From Ophioderma brevispina (lineage: Eukaryota; Echinodermata; Ophiuroidea; Amphilepidida; Ophiodermatidae): a stretch of DNA of 64,000 nt. A model generated the notes under the pieces. The model did not search any database, had not been told where the DNA came from, and saw only the letters and a list, made by a program, of their open reading frames with translations. The position numbers and the translations under genes are program-made. The stretch spans positions 62,001-126,000 of the forward strand of contig JAMKCH010007177.1 of assembly GCA_023653785.1 (NCBI GenBank), given 5' to 3'. Positions 33,848 through 44,689 of this stretch are shown one piece after another (within the stretch, counting starts at the first letter, position 1; each line of letters begins with the position of its first letter).

Positions 33848-34845
33848 CCCACATTTAAAAAAACTCGCCAATAATTTTATTTCAGGAATAAATGGATATT
33901 TTCTTTGGGAAGTTTGTTTTTGTATAAGCGTTAGTTCCCCTCTAAATTGTTTGATATAATGTAGATTTTACTATTGAGTACCGTATATTACCCATTTAAC
34001 TGTTTTTCGTTTCAAGTTGTATTATTTTTAAGAGTGTACATTACTTTAAAAGATATGAACATATTTTACGAAAAATGTAAGAAAGGAAAATCTTGTTGTC
34101 ATAAAGTCGTATAGACCACTTTTATCCACCAAAACCTTTTTGAGTTTATACACATCCAGTTACATTTTAATTATTTATTGTTTGTTAACATGATACTATT
34201 TTATTTTTTTATATAACCTGCACTACAAGTTTTTGTGTTCCTTCTAACGTATTTTCCTCCTGAAATTTTGTGTTTTTTTTCTGCAACAAATGAGTTAAAA
34301 CATTGGCGGAACTAATTACAGATATTACTTATGAGGAGCCAAATGTGTAGAGGTGTAATTTTTCTGAATTCGTCGGTCTCGGGTTCATCCTGCGCTATAT
34401 TTAACCGTTTAATGGAAGTCGTTTGTCTACAGATTAGCACTGTTTGTAGCATAAACACAATGCATAGACATCCAGTAGCATCATCATCATCATCATCATC
34501 ACATCATCATATCCGTAGCAGCCTCATCATCACCAGGTAGCATCATCATCATCCAGTAGCATCATCATCATCATCATCAGCCAGTAGCGATCACATCCAG
34601 TAGCCTCATCATCATCAGCCCGTACATCATCATCATCATCAGTAGCAATCATCATCATCATCATCATCAATCCAGTAGCATCATCATCATCATCATCTCA
34701 GTATCATCTCATCATCATCAGCTCATCCAGTAGCAGCATCGCATCATCCTCAGCCAGTAGCTCATCATATCATCCAAGAGCATCATCATCATCATCCAGT
34801 AGCATCATTCATTGTCGTCGTCAATTCAAGCTCGATGTTTCCTGC
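33848..34845 (+). repeat. duplicate of 31138-32178 (part of the 2.9-kb element)
   Basis: Matches the interior of the 2.9-kb element from AAAAAAACTCGCCAATA to CTCGATGTTTCCT, including the ATC array. It carries many single-base indels and then jumps directly to sequence equivalent to 32825. Confidence 0.8.
34468..34806 (+). repeat. compound (ATC)n microsatellite, second copy
   Basis: Degraded copy of 31768-32145, with broken ATC runs and CAGTAGC spacers. Confidence 0.85.
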
Positions 34846-36870
34846 TATTTTACAAAATAAAGATTGTAACGTATCGCTCGTTCCCAATTATGTCATCATT
34901 GAACTTTTCTATTGGATAAAGATTGCATCATAAGATAAAATTTATGTGAGATCCGATTGGATAATGTAAGATGTTGCAATAGGCTATTATTAGATATTAT
35001 GGAAACCTAACTAGAGAAAATATATATATTGGGCTTAATTTGAATCTACAGAAATAAAAAAATAGAATTTTGCAAAGTTGCATGTGTAATTGGCTAGAAA
35101 AATACGGACTTTGCTGAAACACTTGAATGGTAAAACTCAAACTTCTTTATGTGTCGCATAAGAAAGAATTTGTAATTAGAATAATTAAAGGGGCATTTCG
35201 TGATCCACAGCCTCGTCCCCCCGACTTACCTAAAAAAGTTGAGATTTTTATATCATCTGAACCGCTAGCCTTAGTAATCCACGTGTACCTAATCTTGCGT
35301 GCAAATTCTGCCGTACCTGTAAGAAATTCGCAATTTTATATTTTCTGTCCGTAAACGGACAGAAATTACAGCACAGTGGTCTATGGGACCGTGGGAAACA
35401 GGTAATTGCTCATAACACAAAACCGCAAAATCGGAATCAACTCAAATTTTGGGAATAAGCTTTTCTCAAGGATATCTAGTGAACAATGAATAAAAAAGAG
35501 GGTGCTGGAATCACAAAATGCACCTTTAATATCGGGTCCCGATAACAATTCAACGGCCGGTGAAAACGTCATTCCAATATGAAACAACCGGGAAATAGCG
35601 TCATGCACATGTACATCTATTAGCTGTTCCGATGGTTCACGCAAGTCATGTTAGGATCATTTTCGTGAGATTGTGCTATTTCATAATGGACAGAAAAAAA
35701 TGTCACGTTTCCAGAGCTAACGCTGAATTAGGATCGGGGATCCCCGAAATTAATTACAAAATAATTTTTATGACGCATTCACACTTTCACAGGTATATTT
35801 TACTGGACAATTACCAACACAACTATGCATGAATCTCACAAATTTTACAATTGGGGCGCTCTTAAAAAGTATGCTTTAACTTCTAAAGAAGATCCCCATG
35901 TGTTTATATTGTTGAATATTGACGCTGTATGCTGTCATTTTGGAGTCTTCGCTGTTAGGACATGCCAATGTTGAACTGCAATGCTACTTTCATTGTGAAA
36001 TTTAATCACATTATAGTGGACATTTCTCTTATGTAAGGATTATAATATTTAAGAATATATCTGTGTATTGTGATTGCCATTGTAATTTGTTTTGAACATT
36101 CCAAATTCTTGAACCAATTGATTTGTTATAAGAATATAATAGATCAGCGTTATTATATGAAATTCAGATCATTTGTGCACAAGACTCATTTGCTAGTATT
36201 TACAGGGTGTTTCTCACTTTACCATCCTTGTGATGTCATAACAGATATTAGGGCTTGTCAGAAAACTTGGGGGAGAAGTAGAGTACCGTCCTGTGGTCTC
36301 CGCTGCCAGTAACTGCTCACCGGTGAAGCTAATATCTACACCACCAAACACTGTTTTCCATAACATCAACTCTCAATTATTCCCATATCATGAAAGGAGA
36401 CCAGTGCAGGCGCCAATGCCATGTCCTATATCTGCAGAAAACCCACCGAGAAACTGTCAATCATCGCCCAGCCATACCAAGAATGGACCTTGCCATCGAG
36501 AGATCACACCGACAGTGTAAGTCCTGCAGTAGCAATATGACCTTACGTAAGAGTCTGCACAAAATTTTGAAATAAGGAAGGGGGTAAATATACAGGGGTA
36601 AAATTTGTATATGTGGCATACGGGGCTAAAAGATGTATACACATGTTTATGGTCCTACGGATTAAGAAATGGTATAGTTTGCTATATCTACAACCCCTTG
36701 TGTATACTCGACAGGCCATAAACTGTTCAAGGTCAGCACGGGGGAATATTTATAATGATCCGATTTGTTTCCAATTGGTGTCAAATTGTTCGTATGGGCA
36801 TGTTACAGCAGGAAATATAAATTTGCTCTATGTTAATCATCTCAAATGTATTTAGCAGAGGCTCAAGTAC
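34836..36870 (+). repeat. block R1, copy 3, right part
   Basis: Overlaps 32826-33050 and then continues R1 to the end (ATCGGGTCCCGATAA at 35530, single 115-base unit at 36170-36260). An extra segment of about 330 bases (35190-35525) has no equivalent in copies 1 and 2. It begins AAAGGGGCATTTCGTGATCC and ends ATCACAAAATGCACCTTTAA, an inverted-repeat pair, so it is itself probably a small TTAA/AT-target MITE. Confidence 0.7.
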
Positions 36871-37285
36871 CGGTCCTCCAAAGACCCTGTGGGCCCTACC
36901 AATATTTTCCTCATAATACCCCCAAATGTCAAACAAAATGCATAACATTTATATGACATTAATATTCAACCGCATGAAGAATTTAAGCCTGTTTTGATTA
37001 GAATCTGTGCATTCTAAAAAATTACCCTAGGATGACCTTGAAACATTTTAAGTCTACTGTGTTAAGAGTATAGTAAACTATACTTTTTTTAATCCTTAGA
37101 ACCAGCTGAACATGTGTATACAATATTTCACCATGTATGAAACATTTACAAATTTAATCTCTATATTTACTCTATCTCAAAATGCTCAAGAATGACAAAG
37201 TTGCATCAGCGAGATATGGTATCAGCAGGTAAATGTTGCCTTTAGAAACCATCAAAAATCATTTTGCCAGACTTTTGTACAAGGT
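36871..37285 (+). repeat. R1/R2 linker, copy 3
   Basis: Colinear with 12571-13029. No gene. Confidence 0.6.
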
Positions 37286-37680
37286 CATATTCAAGGGCCC
37301 ATGGGTCAGTTCTACCGCTGGACTATATGGAAGTGCCATGATGTGAAAACAGGCATTGTGGTACAAGCAACCTCGATGTCTGCTGACAACAACATCGAAG
37401 TCCTTGAGTTCAGCTCTGTCATAGTGACATCAGTCTACAAACCGCCATCAGTAGATATCAAACACCCTCAATTCAATCTCGGATATTCAACCAAACCTCG
37501 GTTAGTGAACAGCCATAGTACGCAATGAGGCTACAATGAAACCAATAAAGACGGACAAGCTGTCGAAGAATGGTTAGACAGCCACCGTTTATGTCTCCTT
37601 TACGACCCTAAGTGGCCGCCATCATCTCATAGCGCCCTTTGGAAGAGAGGATACAACCCTGATCTCAGGGTTGCACAAAA
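37286..37680 (+). mobile_element. LINE endonuclease-domain fragment, copy 3 (least broken)
   Basis: With one shift near 37505, the frame gives [55 protein letters not shown] and [10 protein letters not shown]. This is the C-terminal part of the exonuclease-endonuclease-phosphatase domain that nicks target DNA in LINEs. The rest of the element is absent. Confidence 0.7.
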
Positions 37681-38460
37681 TGTTTCTTCCCCAGGAGCAG
37701 GAAGTTTGAGCTTCACATTTCAATGCTTTTCAATGCCACAGATTTAGTAAAATTCCGATTACGATATGTTAACTAGTGTTTACCTGTGGAACCAGTCGAC
37801 CACAGCATAACCCGCTTTTTCCTTCATCTTATTTTTCACACTTTTCACCTCACTATTTCTTTATCCAGTTGGCATCATTTCCCCAGTTCTGTTCATTATT
37901 TCCCGGGAGCATTGCTCCCTGCTCCCACACTTTGTGTAACCCTACCTGATCTAGCTATTGTTAGCAAAACATCTGTAACATGTGTAGCAAGATTGTTCTG
38001 TATCCTGTTCCGCAAACTCAACACTGACCAATCGGTATCTATAGGAAAGCAGACTGGCAAGGACTGATGATCAGAACACGAAGATGATTGATCCAAACCC
38101 CAGTGGCGTAGCAGAGGGGGTCAAGCCCCCCTTCGATTATTTGATTTCGTCGGTTGAGATGAGCCGGTCGGTTCACTTCAAGATTTCTGGTCATGGCGCT
38201 TGCAGGCCGTATTTCCGGCAAATTTTACAAAATCGTTCAAGAATTGGCACTCAGAATACATTAAAGTATATAAAACCCAAAGGTGGGCCGCTGAACCCCA
38301 CCCCGTTTCTGATGGTTCAGATGCGACACTGACCCCACCAATATAAAAATCCTAGCTACACCACTGCAAACCCTACGACTATGACAAATTTGTCCAACTA
38401 GTGAACATGACTAACCGGATATTCATACCAAGAGGCCGTAGGATGGAATATAAACTGATC
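37681..38460 (+). repeat. block R2, copy 3
   Basis: Matches copies 1 and 2, but ends about 38460 where the retroelement relic begins, and is interrupted at 38101-38366. Confidence 0.65.
38101..38366. mobile_element. MITE with CAGTGGCGTAGC ends, 266 bases
   Basis: Ends CAGTGGCGTAGC and GCTACACCACTG (one mismatch). CAAACCC is repeated at 38094-38100 and 38367-38373, and occurs as CCAAAACCCTATAAC in unit 2 (22797-22811) without the insert. The end sequence is of the type widespread in animal hAT-like MITEs. Confidence 0.75.
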
Positions 38461-38479
38461 GCTTGCAAACAGGGTGTTC

Positions 38480-39988
38480 TTTGTCCAGCTAGGAGCGAAG
38501 AATAGCTGATGGCGTAAGCCCAAGAATGGACTTCCCCAATTAGCAAAGTGAAAGGGCATTGCCCCAACAAGAAGCAGAACAAATTCCTGTATGTTTCCAC
38601 AAGCAAAATGGGTGTCCTCATGAGAGACTACCTGATGCAGGTGTAGATGAATAGAAGGTATTGCAAGAAATTGTAGTGCCAAAGTATACCAGGGAGGTAA
38701 TAGGCATAGCCCATGATAGTCCCATGACATGGCACTTTTGTAGGTGTGAGAAAAACACATGGCAGAATTTTGAGTCATTTTGGTGGCTTACACTCAGAAA
38801 AGATGTGTCTAAGTATTGTAAGGCTTGTCACATATGTCGAATGGTGGGCAAGCCCAATCAGAAAATTCCTACTGCTCCCTTGCAACCAATATCAGCATTT
38901 GATATGCCATTTTGTAGGGTCATAATAGATTGCGTAGGACAACTACCAAAGACCAAGTCAGGAAATCAGTATTTACTAACCATCATTGGTGCTTCTACAA
39001 GATTCCCTGAGTCTTTACCCTTGGGAAATATATAAGGGCATAGAATATCGTGAAAACTATAACCAAGTTTTCCGCCCCAATAGGCATTTTAAAATCAATT
39101 CTGTCTGATCATGGATCAAATTTCATGTCAGGTTTGTTCCAACAAAAGATAGACAAGCTAGAAATTTACCAGTACAGTTCTTCAGCATACCACCCAGAAT
39201 CCAGGAGGCCCAAGAGAGGTATCGCCAAAATGGAAAACAATGATCAAAACATATTGTTTTAAATTTGAGAGGGATTGCGATGAGAGAGTTTATCTCCTAT
39301 TATTTTCTACCAGGAAGGCTGTACAGAAATCATTAGGGTTCAGTCCATCTGAGTAGGTATTTGGTCACAAAGTATGAGGACCATTGAAACTACTGAAAGA
39401 AAAGTGGTTGTGTGATAATCGTGATTTGAAATTGCTAGATTATGTGTCTCAATTCAAATACAGATCCAGAAAGCCACAGAAATCACCAAAGAAAATCTCA
39501 GACAGAACCAGGCAAACATAAAAACATGGTATGACAAAGATGCAAGAAACAGAGTATTCAAATTTAGGTGACAAAATGTTGTGGAAGCCAAGTATTGTGG
39601 ACCATATAAGATTGAAAACAAAGCGGGAGACCTTGACTATATGATAAAACATAAGGTATACGTAAAGGTGGACAGTTTTGTCACATAAATATCCTCAAAA
39701 AGTAAAAAGAAAGAGATGACATAGCAAACTGCAAATAAAGAAGCTGATTATGGTGTTAAATTGCCAAATTCTGACACACTTGCCAAATTAGACAAGGAAC
39801 TAGGTCATCTCCCAGAGAGTCAACAAAGTGAATTTAAAGAATTTGCAAGTGAGAAATATATTTTCTGATGTACCAAGACCCACGTCATAACCCATGCCAT
39901 TGATGTAGGGGATTCAGAGCCAAACAACATCAAACAATATCCGTATAGGGTGAATCCAATCAAATTGCAACACCTCAGAAATGTATAG
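38480..39988 (+). mobile_element. Ty3/gypsy pol relic with integrase before reverse transcriptase (Gmr1-like)
   Basis: The integrase begins with an H-x-H...C-x-x-C zinc-binding region around 38700-38840 (IAHDSP, FWW, LRKDVSKYCKACHICRMVGK). Core motifs follow: IDCVGQLPKT with the first Asp, GNQYLLTI, STRFPESLPL, then after a frameshift SDHGSNF with the second Asp and SSAYHPES. A GPY/F module (KYCGPYKIEN) lies at about 39590-39620, then CHINILKK near 39680. Downstream (39740-39985), SDVPRP, HAIDVGD and KQYPYRVNPIK mark the region just before the reverse transcriptase fingers. Order integrase then reverse transcriptase is the reverse of ordinary Ty3/gypsy and matches Gmr1-like elements described from deuterostomes. 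Frameshifts and stops abound, and the copy is cut at 39988 before the catalytic part of reverse transcriptase. No LTR is visible. Confidence 0.82.
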
Positions 39989-40007
39989 GGTAGGGTTAGG
40001 GTTGGGA
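39985..40007 (+). repeat. short telomere-like tract
   Basis: AGGGTAGGGTTAGGGTTGGG: imperfect TTAGGG units at the broken right edge of the retroelement relic. Confidence 0.6.
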
Positions 40008-40008
40008 C

Positions 40009-40069
40009 GATGCTATCCTAGCGGATAGCATCGTATATGTAAATACAGTTCTGATGCTATCCGCTAGGA
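40009..40069. repeat. hairpin cluster GATGCTATCC / GGATAGCATC
   Basis: GATGCTATCC at 40009-40018 and GGATAGCATC at 40023-40032 form a 10-base stem with a 4-base loop. TCCTAGCGGATAGCATC (40016-40032) also pairs perfectly with 40053-40069, a 17-base stem with a 20-base loop. Confidence 0.85.
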
Positions 40070-40079
40070 CCTATGAGAT

Positions 40080-40920
40080 ATATGTATTTGATCACTAGAA
40101 ACCCTTATTTGGCATTTCTCTGAAATCGACATTTTCCAAATTCAAGATGGCGGCCACTATAGCCGCCTTTAAATATATTCAAAACCTGTATCATACCTCT
40201 ATTATATGTAGTTACATCAATAATTACCACTAAAAAGGTGTACATTAAGGTATGTGATAAGTATTTGACCATTTGACATCCATATCTGGCATTTTTGTTT
40301 CGTTAACATGCAAAAATGTTAAGATAGGGGCCAATATGGCTACCTTTTTACCTTGTTTAAAACATATAAATTACGATTGTATTTAGTTAGAGCATCCAAC
40401 TAAAGTTGAAATGAGATGCATGTCTTTGAACATTAAAACAATTTCAAAATGACGCCCAATTTATTATGAATATAATGACAATCTATAGGTCATATTGACT
40501 GCCATCGTGATTGGTAAGCATGTTAACATACTTGAAATGTCAGATATGAGTTCCTACTGGGTATAGAGCCCATAATTATGTCTGTATCACAAATACTTGG
40601 CGAGGTATGGTCAATTGAATGATATATATCTGGGCATATTGGGTTTCGGGGTGGCCATATTGGATTTGATGGTAATGTTGTGATCAAATCACATCAAGAA
40701 CCCGTCCAGTAGATTCCCCGTGCTTTAAAACCTGGATATAGAGCATACTTATGGTCAATTGAATGAATTTGAGAGTGGTAGCGGCCATATTGAATTTTTA
40801 GAAAATGCCACTGCACGAAATTTTGCACACCCTCCGGAAATTGGCTTAAGTCCTCATAAACAAAAATCGAAAAAGACTGTACTCTATTTCCACCCTGCGC
40901 CCACAATTCCCCTGACTACA
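40080..40920 (+). repeat. dispersed repeat, copy B
   Basis: Colinear with 1280-2230. It starts directly after the hairpin cluster and ends near CCACAATTCCCCTGACTAC. Confidence 0.75.
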
Positions 40921-41880
40921 ACTTCTGCACAGCGGCGGCCGAAAAGGGGACCGGGGCTGGGATGGAGGTGAAGTTGGTGGTGGGAGTGGTATGTGTGTGG
41001 GGAGGGGGGACAGGGGGCCATGGCCCCTCCACTTTTGAAAGAGAAGGGGCTTGCCCCCACCCCACTTTTCTATATTGATGATATATCCCTAATGTTCCTT
41101 AACTGCATGTAATTGCACATTTGAAAAAAAAAAATCACGGAGCGAACCCCTGCCTTGTTTTATGGGGAAATTGCCCCTAGATCTATAACAAGAAAAATAA
41201 CGCTACTTCCCTTTTTTGCTGTGATCGTCAGATTTTCCTCTAAGGGCGTTAGGATTATACGTCGGCTTATCATAGCTGCACGAGAAAACGAGAGTAAGTA
41301 TTGAAAATTGCTAAGATAAAGTGCCAAGTGGTCCCTCCACTTTGAAAATCGTTCTGCTTGTACTTGTAGACTTTGTTATGTTAGGTGAATAAACTGCCGC
41401 ATATTTGAATTTCCTGGATGCCACAAGAGAGATTCAAGAATGCTTTATTTGAATTTATTTGATGTCGTGTGTAGGTAGGTTTATGCCTGCTGTGATAATG
41501 TCGTTACATTTATCCTTCTGCCGGTCATCTAAACATCTCTAATGTTATTTCTACGCTGTCGTTTATAGGTCTAATAACTACACGCTTCATATCACATCTC
41601 TAATGAATTAATGGTTATAAGCTATTATAAATATGGTGTGTTTTAATGTAGATGGGAACAGCATTGCGGGATAAAGACATTTGGCAAAGAAGTTTCACGT
41701 ATTCTCGACGGAAGTCTAAGGCTGATGATGATGAGTTTTATATGAATTGAAACTTGAAGAAAGTACACATACCTAGTCCGAGAGTACCCGCTCTTGCTAG
41801 TGTGTTAGCTTGTTAAAATAGTTATTGAGCACCAAAGGAGAGTCAGCTTAGTTTGTCAAACATTATTGACTAATATCCAG
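40921..41880. other. unassigned sequence with G-rich segment
   Basis: 40975-41070 is G/C-rich and includes the palindrome GGGGCCATGGCCCC (41014-41027). The remainder has no gene I recognise. Confidence 0.4.
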
Positions 41881-42490
41881 GTAAGGCAATCTAATTATTC
41901 CACCTAGACTGGTTAGGTAGACGTCGTCGAGCCAGTTAGATCAGCAGGACTATATAGCATGTTAGTCAACATGGGTCCAAACTAGTTTTAAGTTAGTCGT
42001 GCTGGCCCACAGGTCAAAATTCCAGTTGATCCCAGTTGAAAGTTGTTCCATTTTCCGTGACGGAACTAACTGGTTTCAACTGTTTTAACTGTTTGTAACT
42101 GGTCTTAACTGAGTCCAACTGGTCAGTAAAAAACCTAGTTGAAAATTGTTTCATTTTCCGTCACGGAATCAACTGATTCAACTGGATTCAACTGGATATT
42201 CAACTGGATTTCAACTGGTTCCAGTTGAAACCAGTTCAGCTGGGATCAACTGGAATTTTGACCTGGGGGCCAATTATGTTTTCAGTGACTAGAGCATATA
42301 TGTTATGGGGTGTCGTGTAAAGTACATTTCTAAATAATGACAAGTTTGTTCCACCAACGAAAGATATACAACAGCATCAATCACGAAAGATTTGTCAAAA
42401 GTTCAATCTCGCCAGTATGATTCCATAGAAGATATACGTTGACGTGTATCGACCCACACACTGAGGCATTTTAAGTACAATAGAAAACTT
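41881..42490 (+). repeat. receptor-upstream block, distal part (copy with MITE)
   Basis: Equivalent of 6230-6640, split by the 256-base MITE at 42010-42265. It precedes the promoter core copies at 42960-43330, but no receptor follows. Confidence 0.6.
42010..42265. mobile_element. MITE with 26-base perfect terminal inverted repeats
   Basis: CAGGTCAAAATTCCAGTTGA... at 42010-42035 is repeated exactly in inverse at 42240-42265. The interior is built of AACTGGTTTCAACTG-like words on both strands. GGCC lies on each side (GGCCCA left, GGGCCA right), a possible but imperfect target duplication. Confidence 0.85.
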
Positions 42491-42499
42491 TAATACAAT

Positions 42500-42905
42500 A
42501 AAAACATTTCACCAAGAATATCAGGGTTCTGGCAGTTGATTTTTATTTTAGATGAATATCACCTATTCATGACAATTCAGAATTATTTATGTTCTTCAGA
42601 CAGTATTTCTATTAAATGTATTCACTACGCATTTCTAAAGCATTTCACCTAGAATATCTGGGTCAAATGGCAGTTGATATTTATTATAAATCAATAGCAC
42701 CCATTCATGACAATTTAATTCAGAAATATTTATATTCTTCAAGTAGTATATGTATTAAATTTGGTCACCCCTCAACCGACAAATTTACGCTAAAGCATTT
42801 CACCTAGAATATCTGGGTTACGACAGTTGATATTTATTATAAATGAATAGCACCCATTCATGACAATTTAATTCATAATAATTTATATTCTTCAGGTAGT
42901 ATTTG
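42500..42905 (+). repeat. tandem repeat, three copies of about 140 bases
   Basis: Each copy has CATTTCACCWAGAATATC, GGCAGTTGATWTTTATT, CACCYATTCATGACAATT and a TTCTTCA..AGTAT segment. Two further diverged copies lie at 47770-48005 upstream of receptor 4. Confidence 0.75.
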
Positions 42906-42959
42906 TATTAAATTTGGTCACACAACAAGACACATCTACTTGGTCTAATCGCTTTAATT

Positions 42960-43335
42960 GGTCCCACCTACGTTATGGACACATCTTTAATCATAAATCG
43001 TGTAACTAGCTGAAATGGAGATGTCTTCATTAGTCATCATTAAAGAGTCAGGAAAGGAAACAAACAAACAAATAAAACAATATTGAAGATTATAATGAAG
43101 ACGACAGAAAGAATGCTTACTTTAGGACGATAGCGCACAAACCTCGCTTTGGTCTAATCGTTTGAATTGGTTGTTGTAGTTACATCAAAACTACTTCCTG
43201 CTATCGAGATATCTTAATTAAAGCCCCACTTACATATAAGTAGCTCGCAATATTCTGTGTTTGGTTGTATTTCCTGATAGGCGAAAGCGAGGACCCCTGG
43301 CGAAAAGCTCCGTGGAGAAGTTCCGTCTTGACACC
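42960..43335 (+). promoter_or_regulatory. orphan receptor 5' flank, two core copies
   Basis: Cores at about 42965-43040 and 43175-43240 match the flanks of receptors 1-4 (ACATCTTTAATCA, AACTAGCTGAAATGGAG, GAGATATCTTAATTAAAGCC, GGCGA...GAGGACCCCTGGCG). Downstream of about 43335 the sequence is unrelated and no receptor exon follows within 5 kb. Confidence 0.5.
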
Positions 43336-43439
43336 AAAATCATCTGCATAGGTTATGCAATAAGAAACATAAGGCCTTCTAAGATGGGATGACGGGCATC
43401 TTGAAAAATAGCCTTGTATATAAATTGTCATGACCCAGA

Positions 43440-44689
43440 CAATTATTTCAATTGTATATTGAACCTCTTCACCCAGACAAGATATATTTCGACACTAATT
43501 TGCTATATTAGCTCTATTACCTTTAAAATGGCGGCCATTTTGGACAATGTTGGTTTATGCAAATTGTCATCACTTTTAATTTGTCATCACCTATTTTCGT
43601 GAACTACACAACCCAATGATCGATTTTAACTATGATTGTAAATGTATGTTATTATTTCAGCCCTGGTTGGTAGAAATCTAAGGCCCTTTTTCACCTCATA
43701 CTGTAGCACTACTTCTTGTAATAACAACAAAATGGTATATAATGTCAATGGTGATAATTTTCAAGAGTTATAAATGACTATGTTTTCAAGCAACTTAAAT
43801 TGATTTCCAAGCTGCTGCAGTGGGCTTTATTTTTCCTTTTTGTATTTCAGAGGTATTTTTATTCACCTTCCAACATAATGTACATACAAGCGATAAAAAA
43901 CACATAATACATTCACCCGCACATACACTCACCACCACATAATTTAGCAAAAGAAATTAAGATATTCAAAGGGGTGGACATGGGATATTATATGATTTAC
44001 AAAAATAATATGTCTATTTAGAACATGCAAAGGTTAATTATATTGATTTGGTTTAAAATACATTATGCAAATCCCAATTAAATATATATAACGCTTGAGA
44101 TCAGTAAATTCTAATGCTAAGATGTAAGTAGAGTCAAAATAAAGAATTAATGAAATTATGGGAAAGGTGTAGAGAATGTCTGTGAGAAACCAAATAAACT
44201 TGAAAGAGCTTCTCTATTGTTGCACCCTATAAGAAATAAACAAACCTAAGAAATTGTATGAAAAGAAAGGTACGGTACAAACAAAAACAAGATGAGACAA
44301 GGGCGACACAAACGCAATTTAAACGGTCTAATGATCATGAGTCCTGCGCTTTTCCACTGGACCACACGTACTCAGGCAATTTCTTTCTTAAAATGTTCAA
44401 TAAAGATTTGTTACCTTCTGATTTCGAGTTTTCTTTGTTTTTAGAAGTGAATTAAAGAAGAGTTTTTGATTAATCCAACTACAGAAAAGATAGTGGAGTC
44501 ACTTTATTGGGTTTCAGCAAATGTGTCACATCATTACAAGATTTGGGCCTGTCCATCCTTTGGGAGAGATACGAATTCACGAATAAATATAATAATAATA
44601 ATAGCATTTCTGCATTTCTAATTCGCCATCAATCTGGATGTATTATTCCGAGGCTCAGAATACAAAAGTACAAGTAAGGAGAAATACAT
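43440..44689. other. unassigned sequence
   Basis: No recognisable coding motif. 44580-44620 has ATAAT repeats, which may be the 3' tail region of the antisense LINE to the right. Confidence 0.35.
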
